DNA of 64,000 nt. Origin: Acinetobacter rongchengensis. GTDB taxonomy: Bacteria; Pseudomonadota; Gammaproteobacteria; Pseudomonadales; Moraxellaceae. The notes under the pieces are model-generated. The model did no database searches, was not told where the DNA came from, and saw nothing but the letters and a program-made list of their open reading frames with translations. Where the stretch lies: positions 62,001 through 126,000 of the forward strand of contig NZ_RAXT01000001.1 of NCBI RefSeq assembly GCF_003611475.1. The letters are read 5' to 3'. Below, piece by piece: positions 1-7,052 of the stretch (position 1 is its first letter; every line of letters begins with the position of its first letter). A program made the position numbers and the translations under genes.

Positions 1-457
1 CTGTGAGCAATGAATTTCTGAGAATAATTTTTTCAGCAGCAACCACTTGTAATTGATCTTTTTTAAGTACAAAACTACGCCATTCTGTACCATTTTGAAT
101 CCATGTACTAAAACCCTCAGCTCGATTAGCCAAACCATCGGGTGCACCTTTGGTACGTGCCACAACTTGATGATTGATGATCACATCCGAACCAAAATAC
201 GTGACTTCACAAGCAATTAGATTTTGTTGACTCAACTCTGAAACCATCGGTTTTGCAGACTGAGCCAATTGCTCAGCAGGAATTTGACTGAGTAAACGAG
301 CCACCATATGCGCAGAAGCAGACAGACGCTCATCAAGTGTTTCTGTCATTTTTTTTTCTAAATTAAAATATAGCCAAGCAAACGCGACCGCCCATACCAA
401 AATAAAAGCACAGGTAATGCTCAGAACCAATCGCCATTTTAAACTATAATTTTTCAT
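1..457 (-). CDS. Sensor histidine kinase, N-terminal part (cut by window edge)
   Basis: Partial gene: 152 codons are visible and the catalytic half lies beyond position 1. The start ATG is at 455-457, ten bases after the stop of the response regulator gene, so the two form one operon. The visible part has a short cytoplasmic N-terminus, a hydrophobic membrane segment (about residues 9-31) and the start of a periplasmic sensor region with a single Cys near residue 85. This is the layout of QseC/PmrB-type kinases. No HAMP, His box or ATPase domain is in the window, so the kinase call rests on this architecture and the partner gene. The neighbouring dsb operon makes an envelope thiol signal conceivable, but that is inference. 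Confidence 0.8.
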   Translation of the reverse strand, partial: MKNYSLKWRLVLSITCAFILVWAVAFAWLYFNLEKKMTETLDERLSASAHMVARLLSQIPAEQLAQSAKPMVSELSQQNLIACEVTYFGSDVIINHQVVARTKGAPDGLANRAEGFSTWIQNGTEWRSFVLKKDQLQVVAAEKIILRNSLLT

Positions 458-467
458 GATTTAAACA

Positions 468-1136
468 TCACACATCTAACGCTACATGAAACAGATATCC
501 AACACCTCGAACCGTTTGAATATACTGTGCTCCAATTTTTTGTCTTAAATGAAAAATATGAACATTCAATGCATTACTTTCAATATTGTCTTGAAAACCA
601 TAAACCTTATCGATCAGTGTTTCATTCTTTAATACTTGATTTGGGTACATCATAAAAATTTCGAGTAAAGTGTATTCACGTCTAGACAAATTCAGCACTT
701 GATCTTGCAAGTACACCTGCTGAGTTGCTGTGTCTATTTTCAAATGACCTTGCTGAATCTGATTTGATGCAAAACCACGATGGCGTCTTGCCAAGGCGTG
801 GATTCTGGCAATAAGTTCTGATAATTCAAAAGGTTTAGTCAGATAATCATCTGCACCATAATTTAATGCATCGACACACTGTTGGGTTTTATTGCGTGCA
901 GTTAAAACTAAAACGGGTACAGAAATGTGTTGATCACGCCAATTTTTCAATAACAGCAAACCATCTTGATCAGGCAAACCCAAGTCCAAAAGACATAAAT
1001 CCACCGCAGTATTTTTAACAAAATAATCTGCATCCTTGGCTGTGGTCACATGCTCAACTGAAAAATTCAGATGCTGTAGAGACAGACAAATACTTTTTGC
1101 AATATACGGATCATCTTCTACCAGTAAAATAAACAT
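468..1136 (-). CDS. OmpR-family response regulator (QseB/PmrA type)
   Basis: Response regulator of 222 aa. The receiver domain (about 1-115) has the acidic pair Glu7-Asp8-Asp9, phosphoacceptor Asp51 in LLDLGLPD, and Lys in the YLTKPF motif. The C-terminal winged helix (about 125-220) has the REYTLLE and VRGVGY motifs of the OmpR/PhoB class. I chose ATG 1134-1136 over an upstream GTG because GGGGAG sits five bases before it. It is followed by its kinase and diverges from dsbD. The shared upstream region carries 11-bp spaced TTAAT repeats that look like an OmpR-type box. Family resemblance is closest to QseB/PmrA/BasR; the actual regulon is unknown. Confidence 0.92.
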   Translation of the reverse strand: MFILLVEDDPYIAKSICLSLQHLNFSVEHVTTAKDADYFVKNTAVDLCLLDLGLPDQDGLLLLKNWRDQHISVPVLVLTARNKTQQCVDALNYGADDYLTKPFELSELIARIHALARRHRGFASNQIQQGHLKIDTATQQVYLQDQVLNLSRREYTLLEIFMMYPNQVLKNETLIDKVYGFQDNIESNALNVHIFHLRQKIGAQYIQTVRGVGYLFHVALDV

Positions 1137-1184
1137 GCACACTCCCCAAACACTCAGTACACTATTCTACAAAGAAAAACCTAG

Positions 1185-1212
1185 ATTAATGTTCTCTTAA
1201 TCTGAAATTATG
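1185..1212. promoter_or_regulatory. Candidate OmpR/PmrA-type direct-repeat operator
   Basis: ATTAAT (1185-1190), five bases, CTTAAT (1196-1201), five bases, ATTATG (1207-1212). Hexamers on an 11-bp pitch are the usual binding arrangement for OmpR-family dimers, and the first two resemble the PmrA/QseB consensus CTTAAK-N5-CTTAAK. The site lies between the divergent regulator and dsbD, 35 bases before the dsbD start. Binding is inferred from sequence only. Confidence 0.45.
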
Positions 1213-1247
1213 GATAATGACTTTAAATGGAACCAAGATTGGGAATT

Positions 1248-3266
1248 ATGAAGCTGCAAAAATTGTTCAATGCGTTGTGCATTTCTGTTTTGGTATTCAA
1301 TACAGTGAATACCGTTGCTTTAGCGAATGCCGATTTTTTACCTCCAGATCAAGCCTTTCAGCTGTCTGCCGAATCAATTTCAGCCAATAAAGCACAACTT
1401 AAATGGACGATTGCACCTCATTATTACCTATACCATGATCAATTTAAAGTCAGTGTAAATAACAAAAATATTGCGCTTAGCTTACCCAAAGGTCATATAA
1501 AAGATGATCCTACTTTCGGTAAAACTGAAGTTCATTATGATCAGGTCACTAGCCAAATTCAGGTCAAACCCAATTCAAACTATTTAGTCATGTATCAAGG
1601 CTGTTCAGCTGATGGTTTATGCTATCCCTTACAGCGTAAAACCATCCGTACCGATGCAGATGGGCTCTTTCCACAAAACAATACTACAACTAAAAATATA
1701 CTCGCCAATAACGGCGCAGACTCAATACTTAAACCATCTACAGAAACACTTCCACAAAACACGTTGAATAAACAAAATTCCGATAGCGCAGCGGATTTAG
1801 CCACTACCACTACTCAACAGAAGAAAATTTTAACTGGAAATAACGTCGAAAGTTTAGAAAGTCCTGCAACAAGTGCAAGCAGCGAAGCCATTGTAAATCA
1901 GTCTACGGATTCAAGCACTGTCATTACAAATACAGTTAAAACTGATGCTAAAACTGCTAAAGACAATAATACTAGCAGCACAACGTCATTACAATGGAAT
2001 GATGATCAATCTTTTTTTAAGTTATTATCAAAAGATTCATTAATTTTAAATTTATTGATCTTTTTCGGCTTAGGCATTTTACTGGCCTTTTTGCCCTGTT
2101 CATTGCCTCTAATTCCCATTCTTTCGGGCATCATTATTCAGCGTGCTAAAGGTTATAAAGCGGTTGCAATCGCACTAAGTTTTGTTGTGAGTATGGCTGT
2201 TGTCTATGCGATTATGGGAATTGTGGTTGCTGAAATTGGTTATAGTTTTCAACGCTGGTTTCAAAGCCCTTGGATCGTTTCACTATTTGCTATTCTTTTT
2301 GTAGTTTTAGCCTTCAACCTATTTGGTTTATACCAACTTAATCTACCTCAAGCACTGAGCCAAAAGCTGAGCAATCTACAAAATAATCAAAAAGCAGGTA
2401 CGATTTTCGGTGCAATTGCAATGGGCGCATTGTCTGCACTGATCGTCGGCCCATGCATGAGTGCGCCATTGGCAGGTGCATTACTGTTTGTTTCACAATC
2501 ACAAAGTGCTTTTCTAGGCGGTTTATATTTATTTATCCTCGGTTTAGGTATTGGTTTACCACTGTTTATAGCCAGTGTTTTCGGTTCAAAGTTACTGCCG
2601 AAACCAGGTAAATGGATGGATCGAATTAAAGTGAGTTTTGGCTTTGTCATGCTCATGGTTGCTTTATATTTTATCCGACCAATGCTGGCTTCTACATTGT
2701 ATTACGCTATCTTCGCAATCTTATGCATTGCCCTCGCAATCTACCTGTTCTATGCATTACGTGACAGTGAGAAAGCGATTAATAAGGGAATTTTAATCAT
2801 CATTGCATTGCTTAGCCTCACTGCCAGTATTTGGAATATCCAGCAAAGCTATTCTGCATATCAAATTCAGCATAGCCAAACAAAGCACCTTGCATGGCAA
2901 AAAGTCACCACTGCAAATGAGCTTGAAAATGCTTTAAATTCAGCAAAACAATTAGCTAAACCTATCATTATCGATGTTTATGCAGATTGGTGTGTGGCTT
3001 GCCAACCGATCGAAAAAGAAGTCTTTCCTCGTGTAGATGTACAAGATGCGTTAAAGAATTTCACTTTAATTCAGTTAGATTTAACCACTTATAATGAATC
3101 ACAAGACCTCATTCTCAAACAACATGAAATTTTAGGCCCGCCTACCATGCTGTTTTTAAATGAAAATGGCCAAGAAATTCGTGAATTACGCTTTACAGGA
3201 ACATTCACTGCCACGCAATTGATTCAACAAGTGGCGAAACTCCATCAAAAAACAACTCCGCCATGA
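1248..3266 (+). CDS. dsbD: Thiol:disulfide interchange protein DsbD
   Basis: Inner-membrane protein that passes electrons from cytoplasmic thioredoxin to periplasmic isomerases and reductases. A signal peptide (about 1-27) precedes the N-terminal domain, whose reactive pair is Cys119/Cys125 in GCSADGLC. The membrane domain follows from about 260, with its two conserved cysteines in LPCSLPLIP (Cys284) and GPCMSAPL (Cys403). The C-terminal thioredoxin domain has CVAC at 582-585. All three cysteine pairs are present, so it should be active. Residues about 143-250 form an unusual Asn/Thr/Ser-rich low-complexity linker. I use the internal ATG at 1248 because it starts the signal peptide directly. 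The stop overlaps the next start (ATGA). Confidence 0.93.
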   Translation: MKLQKLFNALCISVLVFNTVNTVALANADFLPPDQAFQLSAESISANKAQLKWTIAPHYYLYHDQFKVSVNNKNIALSLPKGHIKDDPTFGKTEVHYDQVTSQIQVKPNSNYLVMYQGCSADGLCYPLQRKTIRTDADGLFPQNNTTTKNILANNGADSILKPSTETLPQNTLNKQNSDSAADLATTTTQQKKILTGNNVESLESPATSASSEAIVNQSTDSSTVITNTVKTDAKTAKDNNTSSTTSLQWNDDQSFFKLLSKDSLILNLLIFFGLGILLAFLPCSLPLIPILSGIIIQRAKGYKAVAIALSFVVSMAVVYAIMGIVVAEIGYSFQRWFQSPWIVSLFAILFVVLAFNLFGLYQLNLPQALSQKLSNLQNNQKAGTIFGAIAMGALSALIVGPCMSAPLAGALLFVSQSQSAFLGGLYLFILGLGIGLPLFIASVFGSKLLPKPGKWMDRIKVSFGFVMLMVALYFIRPMLASTLYYAIFAILCIALAIYLFYALRDSEKAINKGILIIIALLSLTASIWNIQQSYSAYQIQHSQTKHLAWQKVTTANELENALNSAKQLAKPIIIDVYADWCVACQPIEKEVFPRVDVQDALKNFTLIQLDLTTYNESQDLILKQHEILGPPTMLFLNENGQEIRELRFTGTFTATQLIQQVAKLHQKTTPP

Positions 3267-3610
3267 TTAGTACACAAGCCATCCATTTAGGCCCAATCAT
3301 GCTGCCGTGGGGATTCATTATCCTCACCGTTGCAATTGGGACAGCCTTACTGCTTGGAAAATATTTTTGTCATCGCTTTACAGTCAGCAAAGTGCAATGG
3401 GTAATCTTTAAAGACAGTATCTGGACTGCAGTTTTGATTGGCTTGGTCTGTGCACGCATTGGATTTGTTGTTTTAAATTGGGATATTTATCTACAGCATC
3501 CGATTGAAATAATCAAAATACAAGACAAAGGCTTTGATCTTTTTTCGGGAATAATCAGTGCTTTTGTATGGATATTTTGGAAAAATCGCCAACTTAAACA
3601 ATCATTCTAG
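3263..3610 (+). CDS. N-terminal piece: Lgt-like membrane domain ending at the amber codon
   Basis: 115 aa membrane protein as read to the first stop. It has hydrophobic segments around residues 13-32 and 50-70 and a region resembling the Lgt (prolipoprotein diacylglyceryl transferase) fold. It starts inside the dsbD stop (4-bp overlap), so it is translationally coupled. It is too short to be an active Lgt and probably serves only as the membrane part of the full-length fusion. Confidence 0.5.
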   Translation: MISTQAIHLGPIMLPWGFIILTVAIGTALLLGKYFCHRFTVSKVQWVIFKDSIWTAVLIGLVCARIGFVVLNWDIYLQHPIEIIKIQDKGFDLFSGIISAFVWIFWKNRQLKQSF

Positions 3611-3676
3611 ATATTTTTATTAAGTATTTTTACGACGCTTTTACTTTTAGGTACTTATATTCATAAGCAAATAATT

Positions 3677-4093
3677 TTGCAATATCAACAATTCCCAAAG
3701 GTCAGTCTTCGTAATTTACAACAACAAAAAGTTGAACTGGTTCAGTTCATCGGTAAACCTACCGTGATTAACCTATGGGCAAGCTGGTGCCCACCATGTC
3801 GCCGTGAAATGCCTGTATTTCATCAAGCTCAAAAAAACTATCCCAATGTTCAATTTGTTTTTATTAATCAATCAGAAGATGCAGCGACAGTTGATACTTA
3901 CTTACGACAACATACGTTAGATCTTAATTGGGTTTTACTGGATGCCAATGGCATCACAGGACAAAAAACTGGAATGTATGGATTACCCAGTACGTTATTT
4001 TTCAATGCTCAAGGACAACTCGTCGAATCACATATGGGAGAAATTACCCATGCAGCATTGGATCATTATGTTCAAAAAATGATATCTCACTAG
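3677..4093 (+). CDS. C-terminal piece: TlpA-like thioredoxin domain
   Basis: 138 aa if translation restarts at TTG 3677, for which no convincing ribosome binding site is visible. It is a complete TlpA/ResA-type thioredoxin domain with redox motif CPPC at residues 38-41 and the GLPST cis-proline loop near residue 98. Without the upstream helix it would stay in the cytoplasm, so an independent start seems less likely than readthrough or gene inactivation. dsbG begins 10 bases downstream. Confidence 0.45.
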   Translation: MQYQQFPKVSLRNLQQQKVELVQFIGKPTVINLWASWCPPCRREMPVFHQAQKNYPNVQFVFINQSEDAATVDTYLRQHTLDLNWVLLDANGITGQKTGMYGLPSTLFFNAQGQLVESHMGEITHAALDHYVQKMISH

Positions 4094-4103
4094 GAATAAT
4101 CAT

Positions 4104-4856
4104 ATGAAGCCATTGAAAACATTAGGTCTTTTTACCATCGGAGTACTGACAAATCAAATTGCTTTTGCAGCAGAAGCAGATCTTATAAAAACCAAACTTG
4201 AAAAAGAAGGCTACACTTTTGTTAAGCAAATTGAAGCACCTGAAGGCTTAATCGGTTGGACAGGTTATAAAGATGAATATCCTTCAACTGTTTTTATTGC
4301 TAAAGACCAAAAATACTACTTGGTTGGTGACTTGTTTGATCAAACGGGTAAGAATTTAACTGAGCAAGCGATTCATACCCATGTCAAAGGTGCTGTACTT
4401 GATGAAATCTGGAAGAGCCTCGAAAAATCAACGTGGATCCAAGATGGAAAAGCTGATGCTGAGAAAATCATCTATGTTTTCAATGATCCTAATTGTGGTT
4501 ACTGTCATACTTTTTGGAAACAAGCGCGTCCTTTCGTAAACTCAGGGAAAGTTCAATTACGTCATATTATGGTTGGAGTAATTCGTCCGAGTAGTAAAGG
4601 TCAAGCTGCAAGTATTTTGAATAGTAGCAATCCTGTTGAGGTTTTTACTGAATATAATTTAGCCAATGGTAAATCTAAGTTAAAAGAAATGCAGTCTATT
4701 CCTCAAGATTTATCTGAAAAAATAGATTTCAATACCAAATTAATGGATAAATATGGTTTCTATGCGACACCTGCGCTGATTTGGAAAGACAGCAAAGGTG
4801 AGATTCAAAGCCAGCAAGGTGTACCAAAAGATCTAACAAAACTGCTAACGGAATAA
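4104..4856 (+). CDS. dsbG: Periplasmic disulfide isomerase/chaperone DsbG
   Basis: 250 aa DsbC/DsbG family protein, with a signal peptide cleaved near AFA-AEA (residue 22-23). The N-terminal dimerisation region runs to about 95 and the thioredoxin domain has CGYC at 131-134. It resembles DsbG more than DsbC around the active site (NDPNCGYCHTFWKQARP and GVIRPSSKGQAAS), although E. coli DsbG has CPYC. The cis-Pro lies in YATPAL. As the last gene of the dsbD operon it is the expected acceptor of electrons from DsbD. A strong hairpin terminator follows. Confidence 0.88.
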   Translation: MKPLKTLGLFTIGVLTNQIAFAAEADLIKTKLEKEGYTFVKQIEAPEGLIGWTGYKDEYPSTVFIAKDQKYYLVGDLFDQTGKNLTEQAIHTHVKGAVLDEIWKSLEKSTWIQDGKADAEKIIYVFNDPNCGYCHTFWKQARPFVNSGKVQLRHIMVGVIRPSSKGQAASILNSSNPVEVFTEYNLANGKSKLKEMQSIPQDLSEKIDFNTKLMDKYGFYATPALIWKDSKGEIQSQQGVPKDLTKLLTE

Positions 4857-4873
4857 GATATTGAAAATGTTTG

Positions 4874-4900
4874 GAAGATAGATTCGTCTATCTTCTTTAT
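4874..4900 (+). terminator. Rho-independent terminator of the dsbD-dsbG operon
   Basis: Perfect 9-bp stem (4874-4882 with 4887-4895) closed by a TTCG tetraloop and followed by TTTAT. Confidence 0.8.
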
Positions 4901-4932
4901 ACAGCCAATAGCGCTCAATTTAAATACAAAAT

Positions 4933-5289
4933 TTAGCCTTTCTTTTCATTACGATAAACACCAAATCCAAAATGATACGTCCATTGCGGGATATCATCCG
5001 CATATATAGCTAAAAATAATTTACAAGCATCTTCCACAGAAACCCCTTGTTCATCACACAATTCAGTAAGTTGTTTAGGATGTAAACTAAGCCAGGCATT
5101 TTCTGGTGTGACTTCACAATCAAATAAAACCTGTTTTTTTGCTTGCTCATAATTGCCTGTTTTCGGGTTAAACAGCATTGTATTCTCTGGATAATAATAA
5201 ATGTTCAACTCATCCTGATAATCAAACGAGTACACCGTATGAAATTGATGTTCACGTAAGCAAGTATCTTTATAAATTTGCTCTGTCAT
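4933..5289 (-). CDS. Hypothetical protein, probably the C-terminal part of a frameshifted gene
   Basis: 118 aa from ATG 5287-5289; soluble and acidic, no recognised family. The start overlaps the stop of the upstream frame (TGATG). Adding one base to the A7 run at 5340-5346 (T7 on the coding strand) fuses this frame smoothly to the upstream one, giving about 223 aa. The bridging residues in this frame (SSSGEQLFSDHQ...) read like ordinary protein. So this is more likely the second half of a broken gene than a separate one. Confidence 0.55.
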   Translation of the reverse strand: MTEQIYKDTCLREHQFHTVYSFDYQDELNIYYYPENTMLFNPKTGNYEQAKKQVLFDCEVTPENAWLSLHPKQLTELCDEQGVSVEDACKLFLAIYADDIPQWTYHFGFGVYRNEKKG

Positions 5290-5600
5290 CAAACATGCAT
5301 TGACTTGATGATCAGAAAATAATTGCTCTCCAGAAGATGAAAAAAATCACTGTTAAATTGTTTAATCTGTTCATCATCGAAACTTGCAAATAAACAGTAC
5401 TCAGGATCAAATCTAAGTCTTGCATCTATTACAAGTTCAACCTGTTCTGACCACGGTAATAATTTTGCTAAATCATGTGTTTTATAACGATTATTTTGAG
5501 AAGAATAACCTTCATAACCTGGTTGAGTAAAAACAGAAACTTTCTTTGATTGTGATCGATCCTGATTTTCACAATAACGGTAATTAAATTGTGGAATCAC
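5289..5600 (-). CDS. Hypothetical protein, probably the N-terminal part of a frameshifted gene
   Basis: 103 aa, no recognised family. The only in-frame start is GTG 5598-5600, without a visible ribosome binding site. The frame is open upstream to about 5694 but has no ATG, GTG or TTG there. The last residues after the T7 homopolymer (HLLESNYFLIIKSMHV) look like out-of-frame translation. With one extra base in that run the product continues into the downstream frame. The 5' end may also be damaged. Confidence 0.5.
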   Translation of the reverse strand: MIPQFNYRYCENQDRSQSKKVSVFTQPGYEGYSSQNNRYKTHDLAKLLPWSEQVELVIDARLRFDPEYCLFASFDDEQIKQFNSDFFHLLESNYFLIIKSMHV

Positions 5601-5922
5601 GATATTTGGATGTAGATGGTTTAGAAGATTGGCCCGCTGGATTGATCCAATACATTCAGGTTCACCATCGTGTAAATGGTTTAGACTGCAATCTTTTTAT
5701 AAATCATATCGATGATAATAAATTAAAAAACCCGCTAAAAAGCGGGCTTTGGTATGACCAAATTAGCATTGATCATTAAAACAAACCACATATTTAGACC
5801 AGGGAAATCAAATAATACAGTATTGCTTTATCTACCTATTATTTATAGTTATTTCATTTTAATCTTGTCATTCTACGCCAGTTTTATGTCATTTCACGAC
5901 ACTAAGCGTGAAGTATATCACG
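5601..5922. other. Intergenic region without a convincing gene
   Basis: Holds a minus-strand terminator at 5722-5746 and, next to the end of the 5923 gene, a 7-bp hairpin (5905-5911/5918-5924) without a U-tract. A 62-codon plus-strand frame from GTG 5591 reads through the terminator and has no ribosome binding site, so I do not call it. No other structure seen. Confidence 0.5.
5722..5746 (-). terminator. Rho-independent terminator
   Basis: CCCGCT (5731-5736) pairs with AGCGGG (5741-5746) over a four-base loop. Six A (5725-5730) on the plus strand give a U-tract on the minus strand, so it ends leftward transcripts from the 5923-6677 genes. Confidence 0.75.
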
Positions 5923-6291
5923 CTATTTTGCGTTAAATGAACAAAATACCTCTTTGGTCATTCCAGATGCTTTAAGACTTTGCTTTTGACGCTCTAAAAA
6001 GTTATTTGCTATCACAAACATCATATTCGCTGTATCAAGTTGAATATTTTCTTTTGAAATCATGGATATTTTCTGATAAGCCTCTAAACGTGAACAAAAA
6101 GCTTGTTTCTGTTGCTTAGAGTCAGTTGTTGTATTTGGTTCATCTAATATCAATTTAGTTGCATTAACTTGGTCTGTATATTCTTGGATTTTTCTATTAT
6201 ATTCATCTTGCGTCAATTTCTGTGTCATTTGCTCTGCAAAACTCTGTGCAGATAGCAATATCACCAATATTCCCAACAACATTTTTTTCAT
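5923..6291 (-). CDS. Small exported hypothetical protein
   Basis: 122 aa with a clear signal peptide (Lys-Lys, hydrophobic core, SFA-EQ cleavage near residue 19-20). The mature part is Gln/Lys-rich, mostly helical in character, with two cysteines (FCSRLE and VFCSF) that could form a disulfide. No family recognised. It lies 47 bases downstream of the possible immunity gene and a terminator follows further left. Confidence 0.75.
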   Translation of the reverse strand: MKKMLLGILVILLSAQSFAEQMTQKLTQDEYNRKIQEYTDQVNATKLILDEPNTTTDSKQQKQAFCSRLEAYQKISMISKENIQLDTANMMFVIANNFLERQKQSLKASGMTKEVFCSFNAK

Positions 6292-6338
6292 ATTGATTTC
6301 ACATCACAAGTTGAATATTTGTGTTAACACGCCAATGC

Positions 6339-6677
6339 TTATAGAGCATCAGCTTTCCAAACATCCTCATAATCATCAGCATCGATCATAAATCTAAAGC
6401 CTTCTTCCAAAGATAAATATGGAATTGCATCTGGAAAAACCTCTTCAAGTTCTTTTACTGTAATCACTTCAAAGAAATCATGACCTTCTTCCAATTCTCC
6501 ACCATAAATAAACCACGATACATTGTCAGCATCAGGTTTTTTACGTAAACCGACGATAGGTTCTTTGTTTAAAGTATGTTTTGCGATTGCAACTAAATCA
6601 GTTTCATTGACTTTAATATATTTAGAATCAAACTCTTCACAGACCAATTTCTGCTCTTCGACAAAATCTTGCAACAT
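6339..6677 (-). CDS. Imm33/DUF2185-like protein (possible orphan immunity protein)
   Basis: 112 aa, soluble and acidic. I start at ATG 6675-6677 (MLQDFVEEQ); the longer open frame adds 25 residues of non-protein-like sequence. The core WFIYGGELEEGHDFFEV followed by Pro-rich YLSLEEGFRF resembles the Imm33 (DUF2185) group of immunity proteins, where a Trp-containing strand is followed by a conserved late Gly-Phe-Arg. The match is from memory and weak. No polymorphic toxin, VgrG or effector gene is next to it, so if correct it is an orphan immunity gene. Otherwise it is a conserved hypothetical. Confidence 0.6.
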   Translation of the reverse strand: MLQDFVEEQKLVCEEFDSKYIKVNETDLVAIAKHTLNKEPIVGLRKKPDADNVSWFIYGGELEEGHDFFEVITVKELEEVFPDAIPYLSLEEGFRFMIDADDYEDVWKADAL

Positions 6678-7052
6678 ACATATTCTCAATCTATTGGATT
6701 TTCTGCGATTGTAAGCTGACACCTTTAGAATCACAATCAATTCAATCAACAATCTTTCAATAATCCATTTATTTTATTCAACTTGATTTTGTTTCAAATT
6801 CAAAATAAGATTAACTACTGTTCCTTTATTTTCATAATCTGAGCAAAATTATTTTGTATTCAAAATATTATGAAAATGAGCGCTTATTTTTATCCGCATT
6901 TAATTCATATACTACTTTTTTGTTACAACAACAATTAGGTGTTTCAATAGGATAAATCATTGTACATTTTTAATGGAATATTCAATTCAAATCCTAGCCA
7001 AATGGATTGTTTCCAAATGATTAAATAATATTAATTTTTCAATGAGTTATAT
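6678..7052. other. AT-rich divergent intergenic region
   Basis: Lies between the minus-strand Imm33-like gene and the plus-strand glycosylase gene, so both promoters should be here. Very AT-rich; I see no strong dyad, riboswitch or small gene. Confidence 0.4.

Larger units (their letters stand above)
3263..4093 (+). pseudogene. Lgt-like/TlpA thioredoxin fusion interrupted by an in-frame amber codon
   Basis: One continuous frame of 276 sense-or-amber codons, broken only by TAG at 3608-3610. Before the stop is a membrane region with Lgt-like character (LGPIMLPWG, then an ARIGF...HPIEI stretch). After it the same frame encodes a hydrophobic segment (codons about 117-132), then a TlpA/ResA-type thioredoxin domain with WASWCPPC (codons 172-179) and a cis-Pro in GLPST. 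The transmembrane helix just past the TAG fits a membrane-anchored periplasmic reductase fed by the adjacent DsbD. The thioredoxin half is well conserved, so the lesion looks recent, or the base may be a sequencing error, or the codon may be suppressed. The two pieces are also listed separately. Confidence 0.7.

Noticed and set aside
2387-2656. 89-codon minus-strand frame inside dsbD
   Set aside because: Shadow of the strongly coding opposite strand, without start signals.
5591-5779. 62-codon plus-strand frame from GTG
   Set aside because: It reads through a clear terminator and has no ribosome binding site. Its 5' end overlaps a better-supported minus-strand frame.
5754-5936. 60-codon plus-strand frame with a hydrophobic stretch
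   Set aside because: AT-rich spacer, no ribosome binding site, overlaps the end of the exported hypothetical gene.
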